64,000 bases of DNA from Linderina pennispora (lineage: Eukaryota; Kickxellomycota; Kickxellomycetes; Kickxellales; Kickxellaceae): positions 1,116,001 to 1,180,000 of the forward strand of contig NW_024468252.1 in assembly GCF_002104995.1 (NCBI RefSeq), in the 5' to 3' direction. Every line of letters begins with the position of its first letter. The stretch's first letter is position 1. The position numbers and the translations under genes are program-made. Shown here piece by piece: positions 9,120 through 18,713 of the stretch. The notes under the pieces were generated by a model that did not search any database, had not been told where the DNA came from, and saw only the letters and a list, made by a program, of their open reading frames with translations.

Positions 9120-10790
9120 ATGCACAAGGTGTTGACAGTTCCGCTGATTATAGAGGGGATCTTTGGCTACCTATTCAGCGACGCGCTTGGTCTGCAGGCA
9201 GAACGCGGTGACTCCACATCGCTGAAGGCAAAGTTCAAGCTGGCAGGCGTCTGCCGCTTGTGGCGGAAGGTGCTTGGCCATCGTATCTTCGACCAGCTCT
9301 GCTTCCGCATTGGACACCGTAGGACCCAGGAATCCAACAACAGCGGATCTATCACCAAGACCATAGTGGCCGGCGATCGATATGTCTACCGGACAAATAT
9401 GGATATGGTTTTGCCGTCGGTTCCTCTGCGCCGACTCGTCCTCCATATCGGCAAGGGAGATGTAGTCACAGAAGAGATGGTCGAATTTCTCACTCAGAGC
9501 GTATTTGCTGGGCATAGCTGGCCGTCTGTCCAAGCCGTATCGATTGGCATTGGTACGGATTTTGGATTCGACACCATTAACAGCACAAGGTTTCGCCAGT
9601 TGGAGCATGTGGTGCGCGCTATCATCAAATGTGCACCCAACACTATCGACTTTGCTATTGTATCTGCCAACATTGCCGGCCCGCCAATTGACTTAATGGC
9701 GGCACTGGGCGGCAGTGCAGAAGGTATAGCATCGCTGAAGCTACAGTATTGTGACACAACGGACTATTCGCGGCTAGTCCTGCCAGCACTGACGGCTCTG
9801 TCTATTACCACTATGCATGCAAACAACGTGCGCTCAGTTCCGGTCTTCAATCCCGAGGTTGTCCGGTGCCTCGAGTTTGCCGCTGTTTATTCCGATTCGC
9901 TGCTCCATGCGTTTGTCAGAGGAGCGAGCGGTCAGACTGTGACATTCCCGCAGCTTGAGAAACTGTATATAACCTTCACCCCAGACATTAGTGGGCTAGA
10001 TTCCGAGGGCAGGTGGAGCGAGTACCAGTTTGAGTTCCCGAAGCTGCGCAATCTTTATATCGACCCCAAGAATACGCCCCACTGCACGGTGTCAGAGGTG
10101 TTTTCGCATGCGCCGCTTCTTGAAACGCTCAGTGTATACGGCAACCAGCAGGCTATGGTTGGCTGGGACCTGTCACGGTATCCAATGCTGCATACAGTCA
10201 ACATCCGCAGCGACAGTCTTTCACAGCCACTCAGCATGGCGGATATGCACAAGTACTTGCTTGGGCCAACATCATCTATCCGCATGCTCTCGGTCGCCAC
10301 AACCAGCCCCCTGGATTTCGAGTCTGTTCAGTTCGGATGCATGTTCCTCTGCACGCTCGAACTAGACTTCATCGTGTCTCGTGCAGTGTTTGAGCATGTT
10401 TTGCCGCAGCTCCTGTACCTGAAGCGGATGAAAGTATATTACAAAATCACGGCCTGGGACAGCAGTGCAGATGATGGCAGCAACAGCAGAATGCTGGAGG
10501 CTGTACGCAGTGCTGTATCTGCTTGCCCAGCTGAGCCGCTCAGCACCTCGCTCCAGCAGCTGACTGTCTGTGATGCGTATCATTTGTATGGCAGGTCGAC
10601 CACCACGAATGCATCGTATGGGCCAGGTGCAGCACAGGTTATTGGCATCGCAGCGAGGATTCCGTCGCTTATGCGGATGAAGTTTGTGTGGAGCACTGCA
10701 TCCGACAGGATGCCCCTCGCCGATATCTTTGCAGATGAGAGGGTTCAAGGAGCAGCCAGGCATTTCGCTGATATTGCCGCTTTTGACTGA
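9120..10790 (+). CDS. F-box-like / leucine-rich-repeat protein, intact copy
   Basis: Intact single-exon gene of 556 residues. The N-terminus (VPLIIEGIFGYLF ... LAGVCRLWRKVLGHRIFDQL, residues 7-63) has the spacing and the Leu-Pro...CR-x-WR pattern of a degenerate F-box. The rest has irregular leucine-rich segments of 25-30 residues (LRRLVLHI, LEKLYITF, LRNLYID, LETLSVYG), as in LRR substrate receptors. If the F-box is real the protein would recruit targets to an SCF ubiquitin ligase; this is inference. Two relatives lie at 22402-24080 and 25915-27664, both with broken frames. Closest families would be the large F-box-like families of Kickxellales. Confidence 0.65.
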   Translation: MHKVLTVPLIIEGIFGYLFSDALGLQAERGDSTSLKAKFKLAGVCRLWRKVLGHRIFDQLCFRIGHRRTQESNNSGSITKTIVAGDRYVYRTNMDMVLPSVPLRRLVLHIGKGDVVTEEMVEFLTQSVFAGHSWPSVQAVSIGIGTDFGFDTINSTRFRQLEHVVRAIIKCAPNTIDFAIVSANIAGPPIDLMAALGGSAEGIASLKLQYCDTTDYSRLVLPALTALSITTMHANNVRSVPVFNPEVVRCLEFAAVYSDSLLHAFVRGASGQTVTFPQLEKLYITFTPDISGLDSEGRWSEYQFEFPKLRNLYIDPKNTPHCTVSEVFSHAPLLETLSVYGNQQAMVGWDLSRYPMLHTVNIRSDSLSQPLSMADMHKYLLGPTSSIRMLSVATTSPLDFESVQFGCMFLCTLELDFIVSRAVFEHVLPQLLYLKRMKVYYKITAWDSSADDGSNSRMLEAVRSAVSACPAEPLSTSLQQLTVCDAYHLYGRSTTTNASYGPGAAQVIGIAARIPSLMRMKFVWSTASDRMPLADIFADERVQGAARHFADIAAFD

Positions 10791-11141
10791 CCAGGGGTAG
10801 ATGCAAAGCAGAATATATCCGTGTATGTCTGTAGTGATGGGGAGGCGAACAGGATTTGGAAGGCACTGGCAATTGGACTATGAGCCACAGCACTAGCGGG
10901 CATTCACAAGTTGGGTCGTCTGAGTGCTGGTTGTTTCTTAGTGAGAGAGCAAAAAGCGGTGACTCACAACCAGAGATCCACGTTTCTGTTAGAATCAACC
11001 GAGGCTTTTTTTTTGCTGTGTTCGCTTTGCTAGGCGGGAGCAGAGAATGCGTGATATAGAGCAGCCTCCAGAGCGCATACCCGACCGGTCTCTTATCTCT
11101 ACAAAAAACTATATCCATTCAATTTTTCCATACTTGCAAGA
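10791..11141. other. Spacer upstream of HIS4
   Basis: 3' region of the F-box-like gene and promoter of HIS4. A T-run lies at about 11007-11014. No other gene seen. Confidence 0.5.
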
Positions 11142-13657
11142 ATGCTGGTACCAAAGATCACTTTAGGTTCAAGCGATGAGCTCATTAGAGCGGCTGGGGT
11201 TTTGCCTTGGACTCTGTATACGGACGCACAGCAGGCATTGGGGCAGGTGTCGGGCTGGTCGGCGGTGATGGCGCCGGCCACCGAAGCATCGGTGCATGAT
11301 CTGCTGAACAGCGGGGTATCGGCAGCCATCGTCGACTCAACAAGCGCAATCCCGTCCGATATCGACGTATCACGTATTGCGCTGCAGTTCCCGGTGGGTT
11401 CACTGCCGCAGGTGAGTGACATTGGACGTGCAGGAGCACTTCTGGTGACGCTCTCGCAGCACAGATCGAGCAGGCAGAGCTGGGGCAGGTCAGTGCAGCG
11501 GCCAGCAAGCATCTGCTGGGGAGTTCCGGGCCGGTGCGGGTTCTGGTGGAAAGCATTGATGCGTGGACACTGGACTTGATTACGGCGGTGCGGCGGGCGG
11601 GCGGCTCGGCGGTGGTGCCGGTAGAGCAGCTTGCTGAGCTGGGGCTGGCAAAGGCAGTGATTGCCGGTGCTGGGGTGGTGTCGGATCGCAGCGACGGGCT
11701 GCTGACGACGGTGGTGGTTGATGAGCAGCGCGTGTGCCTGGGCGTGGTGTACTCGAATGCGGAGAGCCTGGCGGCGGCGCTGTCGACGGGCGCTGGCGTG
11801 TACTGGTCGCGCAAGCGCGGGCTGTGGCACAAGGGCGCATCATCGGGGGCAACGCAGGCGCTGGTGGGCGTGTCAGTTGACTGCGACAGCGACGCGCTGT
11901 GCTTCACGGTGCAGCAGCACGGCGCCGGGTTCTGCCACCACAACACACGCACGTGCTTTGGCCCGGCCTCGGGGCTGAGCCAGCTGGCGGCGGTAGTGGA
12001 GGAGCGCAAGCGGAGTGCACCGGCGGGCTCGTATACGCAGCGGCTGTTCAACGACGCCGGTCTGCTAAAGGCCAAGATCCTGGAGGAGGCGAGCGAGCTG
12101 GGAGAGGCCCAGAGCCGCGACGACGTGGCATTTGAGGCAGCGGATCTGCTGTATTTCGCCATGGTCAAGTGTGCGGCCCACGGCGTGTCGCTGGCTGACG
12201 TTGAGCGCAGCCTGGACCTGAAGCACCGTAAGGTCGCCAGGCGACCGGGCAACGCCAAGCCGCAGTGGGCTAAGGCTGCGGGAGCTGACGGGCCGAAGGA
12301 GGTGGTGCGCACGTCGATTCTGAGCTCGGGCATCCGCACAGCGCAGCCCGGCGAGCCGATCCGCATGCGCGTGTATGGCGCTGGCGAGCTGAGCACGGCG
12401 GAATACGACGCGCTGCTGCAGCGGCCGATCATCGACTCGGAGGAGATCATGGGGCGGGTGCGGCCAATTGTCGATGCAGTGCGGGCCAACGGTGACGCAG
12501 CAGTCCGTGAGTTCACCGAAAAGTTCGATCGCGTCAAGCTGGACACGGTGGTGGAGCGCGCGCCGTTCGCGGTGCCTGACCTGCCGGCAAAGGTGCGTGC
12601 GGCCATTGACCAGGCGTACGAGAACGTGCGTGTGTTCCACGCGGCACAGCTAGGCGGCGACACGCACGTCGAGACGATGCCGGGCATCACATGCTCGCGC
12701 TTCAGCCGTGCCATCGAGCGCGTTGGGCTGTATGTGCCCGGTGGCTCGGCGGTTCTGCCGTCGTCGGCGCTGATGCTGGGCGTTCCGGCGCAGGTGGCCG
12801 GGTGCCGCGAGATCGTCCTGGCGACGCCGCCGCGTGCCGACGGTACAATTGTGCCCGAGGTTCTGTATGTGGCGCACAAGGTCGGGGCGACGGCGATTGT
12901 GAAGGCGGGCGGAGCGCAGGCAATTGCAGCGCTAGCCTATGGCACGGCGACAGTGCCCAAGGTCGACAAGATCTGCGGGCCCGGTAACCAATACGTGACC
13001 GCAGCCAAGATGCTGGCGCAGAACGACACGGCGGCGATGGTGGCCATTGATATGCCGGCGGGCCCGTCCGAGGTGCTGGTGGTGGCCGATGCGACCAGCA
13101 ACCCGGCGTATGTGGCCAGCGATCTGCTGTCGCAGGCCGAGCACGGACCCGACAGCCAGGTCGTGCTGCTGGCCGTCGATCTGACCGACGCGCAGCTGGC
13201 GGCCATTGAGCAGCAGGTGCATGAGCAGGCCGAGCGCCTGCCGCGCGTGGCCATTGTGCGCCAGTCCATTCCCAAGAGCTTCTGCCTGCGCGTCGCGTCG
13301 CTGGCCCAGGCCATGGACTTCTCCAACGCGTACGGTCCCGAGCACCTGATTCTGCACAACGACAATGCCCGCGCCTGCCTGCCCGACGTCGTCAATGCCG
13401 GCTCGGTGTTTGTCGGCCCGTACTCGCCCGAGTCGTGCGGCGACTATGCCTCCGGCACCAACCACACCCTGCCCACCTACGGTTTCTCCAAGATGTACTC
13501 GGGCGTCAACACCGCCACCTTCCTGAAGCACATCACCGCCCAGGAGCTGACCAAGGAGGGCCTGGCCAACATCGGCGAGACCGTCATGACGCTGGCCGAG
13601 GTTGAGGAGCTGGAGGCCCACCGGAATGCGGTGGCCATCCGTCTGAAGGACCTGTAG
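11142..13657 (+). CDS. HIS4: Trifunctional histidine biosynthesis protein (PRA-CH / PRA-PH / histidinol dehydrogenase)
   Basis: Fused enzyme for steps 2, 3 and 10 of histidine synthesis. Exons 11142-11411 and 11465-13657 give 820 residues, close to the yeast protein (799). After a divergent N-terminal region come the PRA-cyclohydrolase domain (VYSNAESL ... CDSDALCF ... GFCHHNTRTCFG), the PRA-pyrophosphohydrolase domain (KAKILEEASELGEA ... EAADLLYFAMVK) and a full histidinol dehydrogenase (GLYVPGG, KICGPGNQYVTAAK, DLLSQAEHGPDSQV with the Zn-binding His, YGPEHLIL, SGTNHTLPTYG). The intron call rests on a GTGAGT donor and CACAG acceptor; the alternative is a one-base deletion near 11440. No defect is seen in the catalytic parts. 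Confidence 0.95.
11412..11464 (+). other. Probable 53-bp intron in HIS4
   Basis: GTGAGT donor at 11412 and GCACAG ending at 11464; phase 0 and restores the HIS4 frame. The same frame change could instead come from one missing base near GGTGACG (about 11444), because that reading also gives plausible protein. RNA evidence would be needed to choose. Confidence 0.5.
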
Positions 13658-14086
13658 GATGACAAAAATAAATTCCAACGAGATCGTCCCCTCCCCCTTG
13701 CTATCTGTGGCATCGTCTCAAATGCCGGGCGTGTCCCAGGCCAAGGGAACCGGCCTTTTTTCAATATACCCGCTGTGTCAGAACCTTAACCCCGTGTTTT
13801 TTGCTCCCCTGAATGCGGTCTGGACTTTTTTCCCCTGCGATCGCAGGCATGGCTTTGTGGCAAATTCAGGCTGGGGGCATGTTCCACCGCTTATTGGACG
13901 CACTCCTCCTGTGCTCAGCCGATTTTCCGATCCCTGCGAGGCTTCGGCCCTAGGGTATGACTTAAGCACACTCTCTAGAATGGAACTGGGCCGGCAAGAA
14001 AAAACCGCAACCCTTCTCTACTCCACACGTAATTATTTTTCCCACCCCACTCTTGCTTTTTTCCTGCCATCTATTTATTATCATCC
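13658..14086. other. Spacer between HIS4 and DUF2408-like gene
   Basis: Pyrimidine-rich sequence close to the downstream ATG, as expected for a fungal promoter/5' leader. No gene seen. Confidence 0.5.
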
Positions 14087-15672
14087 ATGTTTTCAGCGCC
14101 AGTAGCCGCATCCTGTCACCAGCCGGTCAGTGCTGGCGAGCAGCCGATTCTAAATGCCCTGATAACCATCCGCAACCGGCTTGCGGCGCTGAAGAAGGAC
14201 CGCGGCAACTACTACAAAGCGGATGAGATCGTGGGCATGTACAACGAGCTGCTTCTGATGGTGCAGGAGCTGCAGGCGACGCGTATTTCCGAGCATCACG
14301 ACGACGACTCCTTCAAGAACCGCGTGGACTCGGTGCTGGACGAGTGCTTCCAGCTGTTCTCGCTGTTCTACCTGGCGCTGGGCAAAAACAAGGAGATCCC
14401 GGCGACCTATGTGCAGCTTGTTACCATTAAGCAGAACTTTGAGCTGCTGAACGAGACCGGAATCTACACCGACGGTAAGTGCTTTTGTTGTTGTCTGTAT
14501 CGTCGGTACGGGCAATTTTTCTTGCCATTTTGCGTTTCTGGCACAGGGACATCACAAAGAAAAAACCATCCGCTTGTTCCCTTCCCGCCATGTCATCCCG
14601 GGGCAACAGGGCTCTTTTCTTCTCCCCCGCGTCACCGCCATGCCCCATGAGCCTCGGCCACTTAGCTAATTTTATTCCCTTTTTAATAGCCGATTTGGCG
14701 CCGTTCCAGAAGCGGCTTGCGGAGATTCGGAATCTGGTGAACACAGAAATAGCCAAGGAGGATGGCGACGACCTAAAGGCAATCGGCAAGCAGCGCCCCG
14801 AGATGCTGCTGGTGTCGCGGCGGCTGCGGCAGTGCGAGAGGGAGCTGGCGGCGCTGGAGCACACAACGCAGGTGATCAGCGACGAGCTGACGCCGACGTA
14901 CGAGGAGCTGGTGAAGATCCGGCGGCGGCTGGCGGCGCTGTCGCTGCAGCCGCACGAGACGGCGATCGGAGAGGCGCGCGAGGTGCAGAAGCGGCTGATT
15001 GAAATCGACGACCAGCGGGTGAACGACCGGTTTGTGCTGCAGGACGGCTCGGTGGCGGCCGGGCAGACGCAGGTGGTGGGCCTTTTGGAAGAGTGCTTTG
15101 ACAGCCTGCATGAGGTGCTGGTGGAGGGCAGCTGCGTGCCTCCGGATCTGGCGCCGGTGTACTCGCGGCTGCTGGAGATCCGGGCGCAGCTGGACAAGCT
15201 GCTGCTGACGAGCCGGTGGACGCTGCGGGAGACGGACCTGTGGAGCTACCAGGTGCAGCTGCAGGATATCGATGCGATGCGGCGCAACGGGCAGTTCAAG
15301 GACTCGTCGGGGGAGCCGGCGCCGCAGCAGGCGCAGGCGGTGCTGAACTTTTTGCTGCACAAGTGCTACAACTACGTCTACAAGCTCTTGTCGTCGAGCG
15401 AGCCCGTGGCCGAGTCGCTGATGCCCGTGCATAACCAGCTGCGCACGCTGCGGCGGTGCCTGCTGGAGGTCAAAAAGTACGGCGGCCCGCTGACTGCGCG
15501 CGACCTGTATCCCTACCAGATGAAGCTGTCGAGCATCGACAATCTGCGGACCGACGGCAAGTTCCTCGACGAGGAGGGCCATGTGCCTGAGGGCCAGGGC
15601 GTCGTCATGTCGCTGCTCAACGAGTGCTACGATCTGATGTACGAGCTCATGTCCACTGACGTCGACGAGTAA
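14087..15672 (+). CDS. Conserved fungal protein, DUF2408-like
   Basis: Helical protein of 456 residues from exons 14087-14474 and 14690-15672. Two related halves each show repeated helix pairs with the pattern LxxIRxxLxxLK...Y...LxxYQxxLxxID..R..G.F.D..G..P.GQ..V..LLxECxxL.Y.L. Examples are LVTIKQNFELLNE, LLEIRAQLDKLL, WSYQVQLQDIDAMRRNGQF and YPYQMKLSSIDNLRTDGKF. This arrangement is what I know as DUF2408, a fungal family of unknown function; the assignment is from memory of the pattern. No catalytic motif, membrane segment or signal peptide is seen. It is well expressed-looking (strong GC3 bias). Confidence 0.7.
14475..14689 (+). other. Intron in DUF2408-like gene
   Basis: GTAAGT donor at 14475 and TTTTTAATAG acceptor ending at 14689. 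It splits an Ala codon and joins NETGIYTD to ADLAPFQKRL in frame. Confidence 0.85.
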
Positions 15673-16359
15673 GGAAATAGTAGTGCTTAGATTTTTTCAT
15701 CTGCTGTGTTTTTTCTTGTCTCTATCATCCCATTTTCTAGTCGGATCGGATCCACGTGACTGCTCGCCTCTGCTGGAGGCTCCCAACACCCTGTTCTCAA
15801 AAACACAGCCTTCCTGCCCTCTCTCCTCTCCGCGCATTTTTCTTTATTCTTTTTTCAAACCAATTTATTATTATTCGGTAAGCTATTTTTCTCTTTGCTC
15901 TGTACATATACTTTTCTTGTAATCTAGACACGCGTCTTTCTTCTTATTCTCAGTCTCTATTATTCTCCCTTCCCTGCTCGCTACAAAAGTCTCAGCAACC
16001 CGTTCCTCTTTATATTTCTTATGATGCTGAACCACACCCAAGCGTGTTTTTTTCCTTTTCTCTTTCTTTTTTGATAACGCGTAACTGGGATCCGCTTACA
16101 AGCCCAGAGCGGGGGTTGCTTTGAGGCTGTTTCTTTTTTTTTTTTTTGACGCGTTCTGTTTTTCGCCCTCTCCATCTCATGTTCTTATAGTGAAGAAAGA
16201 AACATCGCTGGGCGAGTGTGTTTTTCTTGTAGATATCTCTTCTCTCCATCACCCACATTTTTCTATTATTTTTCTTTTTGCCCAAATAATCAGCGGGGAG
16301 AATCCCTTTGTATTCATTGTCCTGTTTCTCTCCATCTTGCCTTATTAGTGATCCAAACC
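15673..16359. other. Pyrimidine-rich upstream region of the Ars2 gene
   Basis: Nearly 690 bp very rich in T and C, with a T14 run at 16134-16147. It probably holds a long 5' leader, possibly with an unspliced 5'UTR intron. No coding potential. Confidence 0.5.
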
Positions 16360-18660
16360 ATGCCTTTTGACGACGAGGAACTCCGCTCGGCACCAGACAA
16401 CAATGGGGCTGCAGCCGGCGACAACAACGGCACGTCAGGTGGCAACAGCGGCAGCATGGGGTGGGACATTGACCCGACTCCGTCCATGGGGTCGCCCAGG
16501 GACAAGTTCCGTCGCGAGCGCGACAGCCCCGACCGCCGCGACAGATTCGGCCGCGACCGCCGCAGCCGCAGCCGGTCTCCCGAGGACTCGCGCTCGCGCC
16601 ACCGGTCGCGCTCGCCCATCCGCCGCCCGCCAGCCGGCGACGACGGCGACCGCTACATCCCGCACTACGAGCGCGAGCGCGGCGGAGGACGTGACCGCGA
16701 CCGCAGCGGCGACCGGTACCAGTCGGGCGGACGGTACGGCGGCTATAACGGCGGCCACCGCGGGTACTCTGGGCGTTCTGGTCGCTCGGGCCGGGGCGGC
16801 GACATGGACGGCGGCTACGGCAACGGCAATATGGGCGGCCGGGGCGGCGTGACTGGTGGCATGCTTGATCCGCGGTCGTACGACCAGGTGGTGCCGTTCA
16901 AGTACTTTGCCGAGTGGCTGAAGACGCAGGACGGCGGGCGGCGGCTGGAGCAGGACGAGATCCGCGAGCGGTACGAGGACTACAGGCGTGAGGCCCTGCA
17001 GCGCCTGTACACGCAGTTCTATGCAGCGCATAAGGACGACGACTGGTTCCAGGAGCGCTTTGATCCGGAGCGCCGCAAGGAGTACATGCAGGTTCTGCGT
17101 ACGCGCAAGGTGGGCAATCTGGAGGACTTTATGTCGAGCCTGGCCAGCGGCCGGTACGACAAGCTGACTATGACGGCCACCACCGAGCAGGTGATGCAGC
17201 ATGAGGTGAACCGGCGCGACCAGTCGAACATCAACCGCCTGGGAGCCGACGACGACGAGGACGACGACGGCGAGACGTACTGCCTGTTTGTGCGCACTGT
17301 GCCGCCGAGCGTGTCGCGTGCAACCCTGGAGGAGGAGCTGAAGAAGCAGGCTGGGTTCAAGTACCTGGCGCTGTCGGAGCCGCGGCAGGACAAGCAGTAC
17401 CACCGGTTTGGGTGGGTGCGGTTCGACAAGGGCACCGACATGGACAAGGTGCTGGAGAACCTGAGCAACCTAAAGATCGACGAGTTCCAGTTCCATTTTT
17501 CGCGACACACAAACAACTCGTCGGCGGCGATGCGCCTGGCGCCGGACGTGGCCAGCACCGAGGAGCGCCTGCGCCACGATCTGAAGCTGGTGCGCGAGGC
17601 AGTCAAGTCGCTGGACGCCCGGACCGACACCGAGGTCTTCCATGGATTCGACTCGGTTCAGGCCAAGATCAAGGAGCTGGGCGGCACCATTGCCGAGGAT
17701 GCCGACGCCGACGCCGACGCCGACGTGGCCATGGATGACGAGGAGGGCAGCGCCGCGCGCAACGAGGACGGCGAGAGCGGCGAGATCAAGGGCGATATCG
17801 ATGCGGTGCGACGTGAGCTTGATCTGCTGATCGAGTACCTGCGGCGTGTGCACTACTACTGCTACTACTGCGGGCACACCGCCGACAACAGCGAGGACTT
17901 TTACCGGCGGTGCGCCAAGCAGCACCTGCGGCGGCCGCTGGGAGCGAATGGGCGGGCGGCGCCGTCGGGCAACTGGACGCGCAACCTGGACAACCGCAAC
18001 GACGTGATCATCCACCCGCTGGAGGCCGAGCGGCTGTATAAGGAGGGCGGCAAGTCGGTGGAGCGCGAGACCGACAAGGAGCTGGACAAGCACATCAACT
18101 GCCTGGACGAGGGCCGGTTCCGCTGCCTGCTGTGTACCAAGCTGTTCAAGGGCGACGCCTTTGTCCGCAAGCACATCCGCAACAAGCACCCCGAGGCCGT
18201 GCCCGAGGAACTGGTGCGCGACATTGCCTTCTTCAACAACTTTGTGCGCGAGGCCCCGCACTTTGTGCAGCTGGGCACCGGCGGCAACCTGGCCATGGGC
18301 GCCGTGGCCGGCGTCGTGTCCGGCGGTGGTCGCGGCGGCGATCGCAATGCCGGGTTCATGTCGGGCATGATGATGCCGGGCATGATGATGCCGGGCATGA
18401 TGATGCCAGGCATGATGGCCACCAACCCCTACATGATGCCCGGCATGATGCCCGGCATGATGCCTGGTATGATGCCGGGCATGGGCGGCCACTTTATGAA
18501 CCCGATGATGCAGATGGGCGGCCAGATGTACAGCCAGCAGTTCCGCGGCGGCCGCGGCAGCCAGCGCAACGGCGGCAATGGCGGTCGCGACCCGCGTGCT
18601 GTCCGGTCGTATGTTGATCTGGATGCTCCGGCCGAGGGCGAGCCGGACTTTGGCTTCTGA
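16360..18660 (+). CDS. ARS2: Ars2/SERRATE homologue (arsenite-resistance protein 2)
   Basis: Nuclear RNA-biogenesis factor that links the cap-binding complex to transcript processing and decay. Single exon, 766 residues, starting MPFDDEELRS at 16360. Order: RS/RGG-rich disordered N-terminus (about 1-170); the SERRATE/Ars2 N-terminal domain (RSYDQVVPFKYFAEWLKTQ ... YEDYRREALQRLY); an RRM-like part (CLFVRTVPP ... HRFGWVRFD); an acidic linker; the C2H2 finger FRCLLCTKLFKGDAFVRKHIRNKH; a Met-Pro-Gly repeat; and the conserved C-terminal tail SYVDLDAPAEGEPDFGF, which in the family contacts the cap-binding complex. The longer ORF from 16216 runs through the T-rich leader and is rejected. Confidence 0.93.
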   Translation: MPFDDEELRSAPDNNGAAAGDNNGTSGGNSGSMGWDIDPTPSMGSPRDKFRRERDSPDRRDRFGRDRRSRSRSPEDSRSRHRSRSPIRRPPAGDDGDRYIPHYERERGGGRDRDRSGDRYQSGGRYGGYNGGHRGYSGRSGRSGRGGDMDGGYGNGNMGGRGGVTGGMLDPRSYDQVVPFKYFAEWLKTQDGGRRLEQDEIRERYEDYRREALQRLYTQFYAAHKDDDWFQERFDPERRKEYMQVLRTRKVGNLEDFMSSLASGRYDKLTMTATTEQVMQHEVNRRDQSNINRLGADDDEDDDGETYCLFVRTVPPSVSRATLEEELKKQAGFKYLALSEPRQDKQYHRFGWVRFDKGTDMDKVLENLSNLKIDEFQFHFSRHTNNSSAAMRLAPDVASTEERLRHDLKLVREAVKSLDARTDTEVFHGFDSVQAKIKELGGTIAEDADADADADVAMDDEEGSAARNEDGESGEIKGDIDAVRRELDLLIEYLRRVHYYCYYCGHTADNSEDFYRRCAKQHLRRPLGANGRAAPSGNWTRNLDNRNDVIIHPLEAERLYKEGGKSVERETDKELDKHINCLDEGRFRCLLCTKLFKGDAFVRKHIRNKHPEAVPEELVRDIAFFNNFVREAPHFVQLGTGGNLAMGAVAGVVSGGGRGGDRNAGFMSGMMMPGMMMPGMMMPGMMATNPYMMPGMMPGMMPGMMPGMGGHFMNPMMQMGGQMYSQQFRGGRGSQRNGGNGGRDPRAVRSYVDLDAPAEGEPDFGF
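18358..18483 (+). repeat. In-frame (M/P)GMM repeat in Ars2
   Basis: About ten imperfect copies of a 15- or 12-bp unit encoding MMPGM / MPGM between the zinc finger and the C-terminal tail. Confidence 0.9.
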
Positions 18661-18713
18661 GTCTGCTTACCAAATTTTTTATTGCTCAATTCAAATAAAC
18701 TCTCCCCCCACCT

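Noticed and set aside
12932-13678. Long antisense ORF under HIS4 (248 codons), and similar ones under Ars2, ACOX and SLH1
   Set aside because: These are shadows caused by high GC3 codon bias on the sense strand; composition is low-complexity (His/Arg/Val or Ala/Ser rich) with no domain.
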